Shown here piece after piece: positions 44,085 through 56,509 of a stretch of 64,000 nt of DNA. The position numbers and the translations under genes are program-made. This DNA is from Pardosa pseudoannulata (Eukaryota > Arthropoda > Arachnida > Araneae > Lycosidae), in NCBI GenBank assembly GCA_032207245.1, contig CM063498.1:95373870-95437869 (forward strand), given 5' to 3'. Positions within the stretch are counted from its first letter, which is position 1, and every line of letters starts with the position of its first letter. The notes under the pieces were generated by a model. It saw only the letters and a program-made list of their open reading frames with translations, made no database searches and had not been told where the DNA came from.

Positions 44085-47000
44085 ATGTTTAAAGGAATCA
44101 TTAAAATATAGTTTAATAAATGAAGAAATAGTTATTTGAAATATAAATATTGCCTATTTTCATCTCTTTTGATAGTGAATATAAATAACTTTAAATAACA
44201 ATAAGTTTTATAAAATTTGGAAGCCATTTAAATTTATCCCATGTATTAAGTAAATAATTTACGTGCATAAAAATACTTTCAGCTTATTTGAAAGCAATTC
44301 GAGAAAATAAAGAGGGGAAAACCCAATTTTTACATTTTAGAAATATTTCACTAAACAAAAACTCTTTCCTAATACAAAAGTTTTTTTTTCTCTCCAAGTA
44401 CACATTTTCCCCTCTTGCATTTCCTTCGCTCATTGACAAACATTTAAATGCATTAAAAAATGCTTTCAGCATATAAATAAAAGGAATAGAAAGTATACAC
44501 CAGTAGAAGTGTGAAATATCAAATTGTTACACCAACCTCAAGGCAACTGAGACGCTTTTGGCTTCACAGTATTTGAAAATCTTCACAAAAGCTTCAATAT
44601 TTTTTAACTAAGTGAAATTTTTCAATTAAAAAACTACAATGTAAACTACTACATTATAATTTTTTAAGTAGACAATCACCATTACTGTGCTTAGCTTAAA
44701 CAATAGTACAATAATGTGTGATGTACAGGTACGCTTAAAAATTCTATTGCTTTTAAAATATATACTCGACTGCTAATAAAACGTATCTACATGTAAATGA
44801 AATAGTTTTAATTATATTGAGTAGAGAATTTTACAAAATGAGATTAAAATAAAAATTAACTTTTTCTTTTCTTACAAATTCCACGATAAAACATACATAA
44901 GAAATTATATTCAATGAGTGAAATGACGTCATAGAAGTATTCATAGAAAATTTCACGTCTTTCATAAGGATGGATTTGTACGGAAATACTGAAAAATATA
45001 TTGAGAAAAACTCAATTTTCTTCACATGACTATGGTTGTTTACATTGTATTATCCTCATTAACTTGGGGTTTTAGCCTCGATTCCTATAAAAAAAATATT
45101 TTTGGAATGGGCTAAATATTAGTTCCTATTTTTAAATAATATCCCCAAAATCAAGTTTTTAATGTTTGAAAATGTCCCAGTTCACTTAGTAAACACGAAA
45201 GCCTCTAATTCAATGCAGCGATATTACACACAAATATGATAATTACCTTTCCGAAGACAACAGACCCACGTGTAATATTTAAATGACTTAAGGGCTTAGA
45301 AGAGATAGAAACGTAACACAGAATAATTTATTGTTCTCAGAATTTTTAAGAGACCAGTCGTAATTTTGAGATCTATTCATCACTACTAACAACTTTGCAA
45401 AGAACTGACATGCGATAGAGAAAATTAAGAAATAGTAACCAAGACAAAAAATGGTCCAAACAAAAAATATTCCTTCTGAAAAGCATTCTAACATTTGACA
45501 GAAATACTAAAAGTTAAATTTAATTCACTGTACAACTAGAACGGAAAAAATGGTAAAAATAATCTCCTGTGTACTTCTTTTAATTACTTCTCTGGAAAAC
45601 AAAATGGCGCACTTCTTTTTGTTCCATCTAATATAATAATGAAAATGAATTTATAACACTCATTTATACAGCTATAAGTGTACTAATTATAAAATATTTT
45701 ATTTTTGAAAATATGAAAGCGATTGAGAATATAAAAAATATACTTAAATAGTTTAGTAAGAAATGCTGTGGAACATTTAAGTGAAAATGTAACCAACCCT
45801 GGTTATTAAGTTCTTAACAGTATCAATGAAATTTAGAAAAAAAATTTATTTGTTTTTAAAATTATATCTTTAGTTTCAAATTGTTTAAAAATTGTAAAAT
45901 AATTTCATAACTAAACAAAACTTCTCACATTACTGTAACTACTATTTGACTTCAAAATAGAAACTAAAATATTTAAAATTAAAAATAATTTTTAGCCTTA
46001 AAACTGTAGTTTTTTTTCTGGAATATTAAGCTTCTACTTATAACCTGAGAAGAATATATTCAGCAATAACTACAAACTATAAAACAAAACTATTTAATTC
46101 TTTGAATTATATATTTCAGCAAAACAAATTCGTACATTTTAACAAATTTATATTGGCTGCTTGGTATGTGTACGTATTATTCATAAATATCAAACTAGTT
46201 ACATATTTACTAAACACCATATTTAAACCATTTGGGAAATGCATATAGCCATATAATAATGCTAAATTTATAAGACACCATAAATTCAATTTTGTTTCAA
46301 CTATATCAAAACTTCCACCCAATACGTTGAGAACAATTTTACTTGCTTCCTTTCATATACATATTCAATGTATTATAATTTTCAAAATTATTAAAATAAA
46401 CTATGCCTTAAAATCATTATGGAGTAGTACGCCAATAATTCTAAATACTTCATGTATTCATACAATAATTTTAATAAAGAATACTTCCGCCTGAAAAAAC
46501 AATGAAATATAGAAAAGTCACAATACTATAACAGCATTTAAGAATATGCATAAACTCAGACCCTCAGATGAAGCTTTTGATAAAGGAAAATAAAAAAAAA
46601 TTTCAAATATTTATAAACAAGCTTCTGAAACATAATTCCTATTCCGTTTTGAAAGCGCAAAAAAGAAAATTCCCCTTCCATCTCAGCATTAGTTACTAAT
46701 TGTATTCTATAAACATATATCTGAAACATTCTTGCCCCTACGGCAGTCACCAAATAAATCACTTTAAAACTAACTACTTCTTTCTTAAGTCAACAAGCTC
46801 CCAAGTATAGCTACTTGGGTGGCAACTGTCTTTTTTATTTTTTGTTAGAAAACCGCTTGAGGGAGTATTTATTTTCTTTTAATGATTTTCTCAGAAACTG
46901 ATGACTAAAGAATACAAAGCCACGAAAACTTGACTAACCAAAAGGCGTTAATAATTCGTTATAGTTACCGTGCATAAAAATATTTTAATTACCCAGTAAC

Positions 47001-47350
47001 AGATTAAAAAAAAGTGGAACAAAATATATAGCGTCATTATTAATACCAATGTAGAAAAATTTTACTAAGCAAAAAAGTTTACCTAATTAAGGAAAATTTA
47101 GTTCTAGAGTGAAAATGGGGAAAATTAAAGCTTAAACGATGTTTAAAAAATAATAGAAAACATTAAAAAATTCAAGTACGTGCATTATAGTGGACTAAGA
47201 TTATAAATACTGTATAAATATAAACTTTGACAACATCAAAAATAATAAAACCAAGTTATAATTAATACTAATACATAGCTAAAAACGATAATAGTGAGAA
47301 AAAATATCTTGAATCTTAAAAATACCAAATCATTTTAGTATTATTTTAAC
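44085..47350. other. AT-rich non-coding stretch downstream of the Hsp110 gene
   Basis: Over 3 kb with no supported feature. The open frames of 60-70 residues here lack domains and occur on both strands at chance density. Confidence 0.55.
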
Positions 47351-47356
47351 TTTATT
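47351..47356 (-). terminator. Polyadenylation signal of the Hsp110 gene
   Basis: On the minus strand this reads AATAAA, 79 nt after the TAG stop codon, a usual distance for a short 3' UTR. Confidence 0.6.
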
Positions 47357-47434
47357 AAGTATATGAAAGTAAAAGTAGTTACATTAAGCGGTCATTTCAC
47401 AGCGAATTATTTTCCCAATGAATAAATGCTCTAA

Positions 47435-49810
47435 CTATTCTTTATGGGTGGACTGTTCTTTTTTATCCTCTTCCTGCAAGTTTGTTCTATTATCTTGCAA
47501 AGTTTTTGGTTCTTGAGAATTTGAGTCTCCAGAAGACGAATGAGAAGATTCTTTTGCTGCATTAATCTTTTTTTCAAGTTTAGAAAGAGCATTCTGAAAT
47601 TCACCTGAAAAGTTCTTTAAAGACATTTTCATGTCATGAGTAGTTAATGGAACATCCTCAGACTTTTTCAGTTGGGAGAAACTATTAATCGCTTGATCTA
47701 AATATTGCTTCGAATTCTGCCATATGTTGCGAAGATTGCCAATTTCGTCTGCAAATGTATCGGAATGATTCTCAGAATTTTCAAAATTAAGAATGATATC
47801 TAATGACTGCTGCAAAGTGTTGCTGTAAGATTTAATGACGGCAGGTCTCTCTTCCCATTCCATGTACCTTTTATAAACAGGATCAAAAAGATTCCGATAT
47901 AATTTTAATCTTTTGGTGCATTCAGCTGCAACTTTCGTTTCGTTCTCGTACAGCCATTCTTGGGTCTCGTTTAACTGCTGTAAAAACTGCTTTCGATCTT
48001 CATCTAGCAGAAAATCTTTCAGTTCATAATTGATTTTTCCTCTTACATCATAAATGTATTCTTCCAGGGCATTGCAAGCATCAGCTTTCTCTTCTTCTTC
48101 TGTGTCCTTATGAATCATCTGCTTCTCGGCTTCAATAAATTCATTCAGCTTTGTTTTCGATAAACCAGGTACATCAGATATAATAGTCAGATCGTGGTAT
48201 TTAATAGCAGTGTTTGCAATAGTAGTATCTTCAGCTTCAGAAACATTGTCTGTATTTGGAACAGCAGATAAATCCATTGATTCATCTTTTGCATTCTTAT
48301 TGGACAAAACGTTCTCGTCATCACTTTCATAATTTTTCATTAACATTTTTGCTGAGACAAGCGAAAAAGTTGAATTGATATCCAAACATGCTTTTATTTT
48401 AAGTTTAATAAAGTCATATTTTTCGATATTTGGGGGCATATTTCCAAAGGTAAAATTGTCGATTTTACTTAGCTTTGAATTCGAATCAACATTAAATGCA
48501 GTCAAAGCAAACGGCTTAGTCATCAAGAGAGTAATCATTTTAAACGATGGAATTTTGTCGGACCGAGAAAATACTTCCAGTTCTTCCTCTTTGTATTCTA
48601 TATTTTTCCAAACTATTTTTATGCTATAAGATGGAATATCATCTATTATAATGTCTCTAGTTTTCAAAGATGGCGATAATAACGCGCATTGTAGAGCACA
48701 GCCTCTGGCGATAGCTTCATCTTGATTTAAAGTCGAGTTCGGATCTTGGAGGAAAACTTCTCGAATTAGACGTTTAACTTCAGGTATTCGAGACGACCCT
48801 CCGACAAGTTCCACTGAATGTATATCCTTAGGATTTAACTGAGAGTCACTCAAAATTCTACAAAAAATATTTTTGATTCTATCGAAAACCTGTTCTGATA
48901 AATTTTCAAAATTTTCTCTTTTTACTTTACCTCGTACATCTTGTTCTTGCATAAAACACTCAATCTGGAAGCCTATTTCCAAGGGATTGACACTCATCAT
49001 TTTTTTTAGTGATTCACACTCGTTCATCAATGATAAAAGGGCTCTCTTATTAGACATAACATTTAAATCGTACCTAGTATTTAAGTCGTCAACAAAATAC
49101 TGAACTAAGACATTATCAAAGTCTCTACCACCAACATCACCCCATACACAACCAAGAATTTTAAGCTTCTCTTTGGAAAAAGCACAGGCTGTTACAGTAG
49201 TATTAGAATTTCCTATATCAACAAACAATACATTCCGACACTCATTCTCAGTGAAATCTTGCTTAAAGTATCCGTAGGAGAGAGCGACGGCTGTAGATTC
49301 ATTTACCAGTTTAAGAGCATTTAATCCAGCAATGACAGTAGCGTCTAACATAGCACGCCTTTGAATATCTGTATAATACACAGGAACTGCTATTACACAA
49401 TCTCGAATTTTAACACCAAGTTTCAATTCTGCAATACTTTTTAGCTTCGTAAGCATCATCGCCATTAATTGTTCCACAGAAAACAAAACATTATTTTTCA
49501 AATAATTTACTTTAATTCCAATACCACCAGAAGGTAACTCGCAAACTTCATACGGTAAATAAGAAAATTCAATCTCAGAATCAAAATATTTCTTACCTAA
49601 AATTCTTTTGAATCCAAAAATAGTATTTTCTGCATTTGTTAATAATTTCGCTTTCGCTGATACACCTATATCCCTAGAATTTTCTGTGAAAGCAACGTAC
49701 GTAGGAGTGGATCGCAAACTGTATTCGTTATCTAGGATTTCTATTCCTCCAGATTTTATTACAGCTATGTAACTATTTTCGTTACCGATATCAAATCCAA
49801 CTACAGACAT
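47435..49810 (-). CDS. Hsp110 / HSPA4 (Hsc70Cb) family chaperone, intronless
   Basis: A cytosolic Hsp110-type chaperone: in this family the protein acts as nucleotide-exchange factor and holdase for Hsp70. Starting at the ATG at 49808-49810 it has 791 residues, within the usual 790-860. MSVVGFDIG is the family start; the frame stays open 14 codons upstream but has no earlier ATG. The nucleotide-binding domain spans about 1-380, with the phosphate-1 loop (GFDIGNENSYIAV, 5-17), phosphate-2 (LFVDIGNSNTTV, 195-206), GGRDFD (227-232) and the adenosine motif (VELVGGSSRIPEVKRLI, 333-349). A beta substrate domain follows, then an acidic disordered loop (about 490-560, ESDDEN...SEAEDTT) and a helical C-terminal domain. 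The end is charged and Ser/Gln-rich with no EEVD, as in Hsp110. No intron, stop or frameshift interrupts it. It is either a native single-exon gene or an old functional retrocopy. It differs from typical family members at many conserved sites. Confidence 0.95.
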   Translation of the reverse strand: MSVVGFDIGNENSYIAVIKSGGIEILDNEYSLRSTPTYVAFTENSRDIGVSAKAKLLTNAENTIFGFKRILGKKYFDSEIEFSYLPYEVCELPSGGIGIKVNYLKNNVLFSVEQLMAMMLTKLKSIAELKLGVKIRDCVIAVPVYYTDIQRRAMLDATVIAGLNALKLVNESTAVALSYGYFKQDFTENECRNVLFVDIGNSNTTVTACAFSKEKLKILGCVWGDVGGRDFDNVLVQYFVDDLNTRYDLNVMSNKRALLSLMNECESLKKMMSVNPLEIGFQIECFMQEQDVRGKVKRENFENLSEQVFDRIKNIFCRILSDSQLNPKDIHSVELVGGSSRIPEVKRLIREVFLQDPNSTLNQDEAIARGCALQCALLSPSLKTRDIIIDDIPSYSIKIVWKNIEYKEEELEVFSRSDKIPSFKMITLLMTKPFALTAFNVDSNSKLSKIDNFTFGNMPPNIEKYDFIKLKIKACLDINSTFSLVSAKMLMKNYESDDENVLSNKNAKDESMDLSAVPNTDNVSEAEDTTIANTAIKYHDLTIISDVPGLSKTKLNEFIEAEKQMIHKDTEEEEKADACNALEEYIYDVRGKINYELKDFLLDEDRKQFLQQLNETQEWLYENETKVAAECTKRLKLYRNLFDPVYKRYMEWEERPAVIKSYSNTLQQSLDIILNFENSENHSDTFADEIGNLRNIWQNSKQYLDQAINSFSQLKKSEDVPLTTHDMKMSLKNFSGEFQNALSKLEKKINAAKESSHSSSGDSNSQEPKTLQDNRTNLQEEDKKEQSTHKE

Positions 49811-49889
49811 ACTTAACTGTGCACAATACACGACCAGTTTTTCACAAAACACAAACTATCCTCCGTTGAAACCAAACAAATTAATTCTT

Positions 49890-49902
49890 TTCCAGAAATT
49901 TC
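49890..49902 (-). promoter_or_regulatory. Heat-shock element (perfect three-pentamer HSE)
   Basis: On the minus strand the sequence is GAAATTTCTGGAA, a perfect GAAnnTTCnnGAA array, the binding site of the trimeric heat-shock factor HSF. It lies about 80 bp upstream of the Hsp110 ATG. The position and perfection suggest heat- or stress-inducible expression, although a transcription start site was not identified and the next TATA-like sequence (TTTATAAAAC, about 49987-49996) lies further upstream. Confidence 0.6.
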
Positions 49903-49910
49903 ACATTTCT

Positions 49911-52900
49911 TTAAAACTAGTTGCCACAAGCTACAATAAATTTAGTAAATAAACTGAATACACAATTTTCATAACTGTATTTAAATGTTTTATAAATTAC
50001 TGCTTATTTAGAGAAAATTACGATTATTAGAATATGTATATAAAATTATTCGTGGAAGAACTGGAAATTTAGAACAAAGGTTTACTAGTATCTTATCGAT
50101 CTCTATCATAATAATGATATAAAATATTTGTGGCGGTTAAATTTGCAAAGGCGGTTAAATTGCCTATTCGAAAACGTAACTGATTTATAACATAATACGT
50201 AGACATAAAAGAAATAGAGAGGCCAGGAAAGAGTACACATTTTGCTATGTGTTTGTATGCATTATTTTAATTAGAAATGTAATGAAGTTAAAATAACGAT
50301 TGTAAGAATATAAAGTTTCAATTGCTATTTAATATAAGTCAATATTTTCTAATATTTAATAAAAATCCTTATACTCTCCTAAAGTGATCAAAATAGCTTT
50401 TTAATTTACCACAGGAAATTTTTTTTGTAAATATACATATATCATTCAAAATATGATACCCTTCTAAGCAGTTTTGAGAGAGAAGTATAAATTATACCTA
50501 AAGATAAATGAATGTGTTCATATTTTTCATAAATGAAAAGTAAGCTTTCATTAAACTAAAAATTAGCAGCTCTTTTAGAAAACTGGAAGCTAAGATCTAA
50601 TCTATAAATACAGTCTATTAAATCAGCTGCATAGCACCTGAAAGTTTTCCCATAATACATTCCTATTTCTGACGAAGGCAGGTGATAATCTAAAAATGCC
50701 ATCACCGCAGCTGAAGATTCACGTCTAAGCCAAACCAGAGAATTAAGGTTCTGCTAACAAAAGATTAAACATCGTGCGTGAAAAATGAAACAGAATTGAT
50801 GTAACGTTAAGTATAAAAATAAATAGACACAGGTGAAAGTTGAATTAAGTATTCAGGGCAGAATTCCCCCCCCCCAACCATCCTCACTTAATTATAGCGC
50901 AGAAGAATGCAAATGTAGAGGAGACGAACGGAGGATAATTGAATGAAAAAGCATGAAAATTATTTAAATCAAAAAGATGCTAAAGAAATACTTAAGTCAA
51001 ATAACTTTTATCATTTTGTTTTACATTTGACACTATTTATATAATTATTTCATTTTGAATGTATTAAATCACTAATTTAAATTGTTCAAACAGACAGATA
51101 ATTGTAAAACATTTAAGTTAAAAAAAATGGAATTTTCGATGCAAACTTGGACAAAATATCGTAGTTCAATCATTTATGATCTATCTGAATTTAACAAAAT
51201 ATTTCCCTTCGAGAACGAAGTATGGACAATTTGTAATTGTCAAAAAAATTTCAATCTCGATTTCTTAATGTTCATCTCGATTAAACCGCTTTAATTTGGG
51301 GTAAAAAGTTTCTGAAATTATAACTGTATGCATGAACAAAACTGTAAAACAAAATTAGATTGGTGAAATTAGGTATGTGGACTCCAAACGGTAAATCTGT
51401 ATCAAGTTTTCTACAAGAAATACTATAGTGCATTTAATTGCCATAATACACGAGCGACTACATAATTCTGTGGGCAGGTTGAAGATTTTTCATATTTACA
51501 AAACAAAACAAAAATAATGCCAAATGATATGTCGTTCAGTTTGTAATAGTTTCTGAAAGTTTATCAAATAATGACTATGGACTTCTCACATTATAACGAA
51601 ACTTACCAGAGAGTACGAGGAAGTCCACATGCTAAAAACTAAACCAAAAGAATGATTTGCTATACAAGTCCATTAAAAAAAATTAAAATACCTATGATGA
51701 AATTGAGGCCACGGGATACGAGGATAAATTGTACAAACCCAAAATTTGTTGTCTTTAAATTGCAAGAGATGCTCAAACGGCAACTTATTTTTATTCACTT
51801 TTTATTTTGCAATAGGTACTCGTTGCATAACCAAACAAGATAATTACCTTCTCAAAAATTTACAACTCTAATTAATGTTACTATTTTCACCTTAGTCAAC
51901 CCTTGTGTTCTAACGACACAGAAAATTGTTGCTAGTTTTAGAAGACACTTTGACTGCCAACTATACGCTTCTCCAGTACTTTTTAGACAAATTAGTTTTG
52001 TATTTAATTAAATCAAGTGAAGGCTTCATTTAGGAATTGCTTAAGTATGTTTCAGTGGAATAAAAACTTCAATTCAACGACTTTTATTGAAAGAGGAAAC
52101 ATGTTCATGCGTCTTCAAACTGGCTCACAATTTTAACACTAAATTTATGAAAAGTTATTTTGATTACTTGTTTTTTTTAACATAATGCATTCGTCTACAT
52201 TCGGAGAACATTTTTCTTTAAGCATAGAAACTAGTTAATATTTTTACATTTTTTAAATATTATCATAGAGTATTGCACTTAAAAAATTTATTCCTTGAGA
52301 AGTTTTTATAAAATTTCCAATAAATGAAGAAAATTTAGTAAAAATGCCTAATTTTACAATAAATTATTTCAATATTTTTTGATGCAACACATTTTTTATA
52401 CATTGGATTATTGAATCACCTAAAATCTTTGCTTAATTTACATTCGGTAAAAAATTTTGGTCCTTCAAAATCATACACATTGAATTTTTAACGAATTTTC
52501 ATTACTTTTATAACTATGAGTGTAACATCATTAAAATATCCAAATTTAAAGCTTTTAGGTCATTTACTAGTAAATACTATCAAAATCATTCATAATAATT
52601 TTCAACAAAATATTTTTATAACTTTTTGAGAAATCACATTTCAAGTTTCAACATTTTATTAAAAATACCTTTCTGAGAAAAACGCCTTTACAACGCATTT
52701 GCAGTTTATAAAAGCAACTTTAACTATTAGAAAATTAAAATACATGTATAATTTTTCCCCACACTTTCTTGCTTCAAAACTTTCTAATTGCCAAGTTGCT
52801 AATTATTAAAACTAGTAGAAAAATATTTAATCTTCATGAAAATTAAAAAAGTTTTGTCCAAAAAATGGTCTTGAAAAGGGTTTAAATTCACAACTTCCGG

Positions 52901-52940
52901 TTCCGAAGTCGCTACTTCCATTTTGTTTTGACAGCTGTAA
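49911..52940. other. AT-rich non-coding stretch, nothing recognised
   Basis: It includes a C9 tract at about 50868. No supported exon or repeat in 3 kb. Confidence 0.55.
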
Positions 52941-52947
52941 CATTTCT

Positions 52948-53003
52948 TAAATCTGTTTTTGTTTTGTCTAAAATGCCGTAGAGACAAAACAAAAACAGAT
53001 TTA
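52948..53003. repeat. Perfect 22-bp inverted repeat with 12-nt loop
   Basis: Arms 52948-52969 (TAAATCTGTTTTTGTTTTGT...) and 52982-53003 are exact reverse complements, separated by AAAATGCCGTAG. It may be the centre of a decayed foldback element. The stem is too short and low in complexity to call a microRNA precursor. Confidence 0.9.
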
Positions 53004-53009
53004 GAAGCC

Positions 53010-55150
53010 TAAAAGTTGAAATTTTACATTAGAGAAATAAAAAATATGAATTTTGGCAAAAAATGACATTTTCAACGTAGACGGACACCTTAAGGCGGCA
53101 GTGCATTGTGAGTGAACTAGATGCAGCCGAAAACTCGATATGAAATATTATGAGATGCTATATTATTATATCGACTGTACTTTCATGAATACAGGTAGTA
53201 TAGTAAAGCCAATAACCGGCATTTACTCCTTAACGATTGGCCTTAGATTATTCACTAGTAATTACAAAAATGTGTGAAACGAAAGAAACATTCATCTTAT
53301 GGTATTTTTAATTTTAAAAATTAAAATTTTCTAATATTAAAAAAACTAAATTTTAGTACGGCACTTATCATTATTTAGTTAAAAATTAGAACTCGCTCAA
53401 AGAAAAACATAATACAAAAAGTTCCACTTCTCTGTGATAAATATTGACAAGCAAATATTAAATTTACGAAAGCTTAAATATTTTTCTTCTACCTTGGGAA
53501 ATGTGTTAATAGATTGATTACAGTAATTCGAGGTGGAAATCATTTTCGAAAGTCTTTTATGGCAAAAAGAGGGTGGGTGTTATCAATCGCTTATTTTAAT
53601 GAAAAATTCCATATATATACGTGTATATTACGATGAATACATGTCCCCCACCTTTTATAATCAGCCTCCCTTTCATGCAGTAAAAAAGGACATTGTAAAA
53701 TGTTTTCAACACCAATTTACTGTAATCTATTGGCCGATCCACCAAGAAAGGAGAAAAATATTGAAATTTTCGCAGATTTTATATATAAATATCTTGGCCC
53801 ATTTCTGTTCCAGAAGTGGAACATTTTGTATTTCCGCCCTCAGGACAAGTTTAAATTTTTATTAAATATGATATTCCCTATCATTATTTTATGAATATTT
53901 CAAATATTCCAGGTGTATTTTGTAACTCTTATAACTCTTAAAACGTATGAGTTACGCTGTACTTTACAGAATAAAAATTAGAATTGGAGTTTCGAAGCAC
54001 ATAATTTTTATATTCTATGCCTGAAAAAACTATAATAACCTCTTTTACAGGAAAAATTGATATTTTTACAGTTAATCTTCCCTTTCTATTTATATTTTCT
54101 TTTAATGTTTAGTAAGAACTAAAGTTTAATCTGTGATCTAAAATATTTCTACATTTTGCATAAAAGAAATGAGCATGGAGCATTTTCTAGAGCTTATTTT
54201 CCAACATTAAATTCGAAATAAATGGCTACTAAACATTATGAAAACAGCACATTTCAGAGAGATTGTTAAAATTAAAATAATTGAAATAAAAATATTCATT
54301 TGAAACTCAATTTTTAAATTCAGTTTTGAATTTATCAACTATAAAGGATCTATCAACTATGAAGGATTATAAATTTTTGAATGTTTAGTTTTGCAAATAG
54401 AACAAAAAAAAAATCTCGTGTGACACCCCACATGACTTCATTAAACGTATAATATGCTTTCTTCTTTAAAAAAAAAACTTTGTATGAGTCATCAGAATTA
54501 TTTTGCACACTTTTTTCTGGATTCATTGTAGATTTTAAGATAATCATGTTGTCTGAGTAAGTCTATCATCTGGACAAGACCCCCAGCTCTAGTCTTCGTT
54601 GTATTGAGATTTTCCGTTATGCAGATATTTCGTTCTAAACCGAAATTTTTCGCAAGTACAATATTACTTTATTTTACTAGGAAGTAATATACAGTAAAAA
54701 ATGAGTTCTTTACAAATAATATTTTTATTTTTGATTTTCTAAATACGTACTATGAAAGTTTTGTTTCAATTACTTATGGAATGAATTGACGATATATTTG
54801 AGTTGGAATGTTGTAGATCTGTAGAGATAATGGTTATGAAGGCGACTTCTAACTTACAAGGGAACTCTCCTAGTGTTGAATGAAATCAAAAGAAAGTTCG
54901 AAAGAAATCGAAGTTTAAACGCCTATAAGTATACACCAGTTCCAAAATAATGAACGTTAAGTAAACGTAAAACAGAACATTAGAAAAAAAGATAATTATA
55001 TGACTATAATATTCAACTTCATGGCATCCATAGTTACAGAAACTCTGAAATTACTTTTCCTACTAAAGAAACGTTGCCACACAATTTTAAAGAAGAAATA
55101 TACATTTTCAAATAAGAACGGATGCAAAGAAAGAAAATAATAATAGTAAC
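53010..55150. other. AT-rich non-coding stretch
   Basis: A plus-strand frame of 110 residues at 53533-53865 has no recognisable domain. A short tandem repeat ATCAACTAT(A/G)AAGGAT is present at about 54336-54368. No supported gene. Confidence 0.5.
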
Positions 55151-55156
55151 AGAAGT

Positions 55157-55475
55157 CTAATATAGCCTCGACACTATTGCCAATTGTTCGCCACTTCCTG
55201 ATGGTGACCTTGGACGATGGTCTTCGAGTTGCATCCACAAGCTGGACCACTAAATGAACCGAGCGCGTAGATTCGTCCAGAGGGTCTACTGCACAGTTTA
55301 GTTACGCATCTGGCTGCCTTTGATCTTTGGAGAAAAACCGCTTCCGAAGCCATCCTCCGCCAAGGTCACTTTATCGTCTGCCATCGTCCACCTCGATAAG
55401 CCATACCCCTCCAGACGGTGGTAATGGCTTGCAATGTACATAGTGTGGAGGGGCTAAGCAGCTGTCATGTGAAGT
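55157..55475. repeat. Dispersed repeat, copy 1 (unclassified)
   Basis: It matches 59185-59510 over its length in the same orientation with about 75-80 percent identity by eye. Shared blocks are GTTGCATCCACA, CTCCGCCAAGG, TTTATCGTCT, GATAAGCCAT and GGTGGTAATGGCTTGCAATG. It is less AT-rich than its flanks. No terminal repeat was identified and no coding domain is recognised. Confidence 0.8.
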
Positions 55476-55685
55476 CGCGTGATTCTCTACTCATTTCTAC
55501 CAAAGCATGAAAGAGTGAAATGATTGCGCAATCATGCCCGAGACCGAAAGCGTGCTATATAAATCATTTATATATTGAGATTTTTCGTAATATCGAGTGC
55601 TGATTGAAATCTATAATGGAGGTGTACAACTAGATGTTAGATCAGCCCTAAACACAAAATTTCAACATATTACCTTTAATTATTT

Positions 55686-55862
55686 TTGTTTTGGTTTGGA
55701 ACGCTGTCTACTTTTATGCAACACGAGGGCTAATGATACCGGGAAGAACTGTTTAAAGCAGATTCCGAACTGTTACGAGTATCCATGTCCCAGTGGGATT
55801 CGAACTCACGAACTCAGGTACCAAAGATCAGCGTCCTAACCATTCGCCAATCATTCGGCTTA
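55686..55862 (-). repeat. tRNA-derived SINE (family A)
   Basis: GTTTTGGTTTGGAACGCTGT, CAACACGAGGGCTAATGATA, GTATCCATGTCCCAGTGGGA, TTCGAACTCACGAACTCAGG and CCTAACCATTCGCCAATC define the copy, with an intact B-box complement. The flanks (TTACCTTTAATTATTT at the left, TTACCGTTTTTGAATTATTT at the right) look like a decayed target-site duplication. Confidence 0.87.
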
Positions 55863-55864
55863 CC

Positions 55865-56505
55865 GTTTTTGAATTATTTCACAGCGTCAATATACATTAT
55901 ATTGAAATTCTCAAGTTATATAGAGTAAATAGCCCAAGGAAAAGGGTAGATACACAACTAGACGTAATAAGTCCTAAATATAAAAGTTCGACCTTCTATT
56001 CTTCTTCGAATCGATTTTGAAGTACGCGACATATGTATGAACAGACACCAAGACGAAACTAGTCAAAACCAGTTCAAGAATGATCAAAATAAATATTTAA
56101 GCTTTCAAAGTAAGTTTCTTTGTACGTACATACAGATGTATCTCTGAAATTTGTGAAAAAAATTTTAGGCATAGTCAAAAGGAGTATTTCCTTTGAAATC
56201 TGAACACTAATTTTTTTCGTGGTTAAAGTATTTCCTTTACTTTGTACAAGGAAATAAAAAGTAAACAGTTATTATAAAAGTAAAAGCACTATTACTAAAT
56301 TGTACATAAAAACTTTATCGGAGTTACTCATTCTTTTAAAAGGTGGAATTTTATAATTTTTCTTTTTTACATACTATTCGCTGAAAAATTTTTACAATAA
56401 TAGAAGTGCGATAGACAATTCAAACAGAGAAAGAAATACATAAATAGAAGTGACAAACAGTAGAGTGGAAACTTTTTCTTAACGAGAAAAACTTTTTCAG
56501 TCGCT
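55865..56505. other. Non-coding stretch, nothing recognised
   Basis: AT-rich sequence with no supported feature. Confidence 0.5.
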
Positions 56506-56509
56506 AATT

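Noticed and set aside
48375..49103. Plus-strand frames inside the Hsp110 gene
   Set aside because: Antisense shadows of the real coding sequence.
47435..49852. Extended N-terminus of Hsp110 (14 extra residues)
   Set aside because: The upstream codons have no ATG, and MSVVGFDIG is the conserved family start.
55793..55860. GIRTHELR-type peptide resembling annotated proteins
   Set aside because: It is the translation of the SINE B-box region, a common source of spurious gene predictions.
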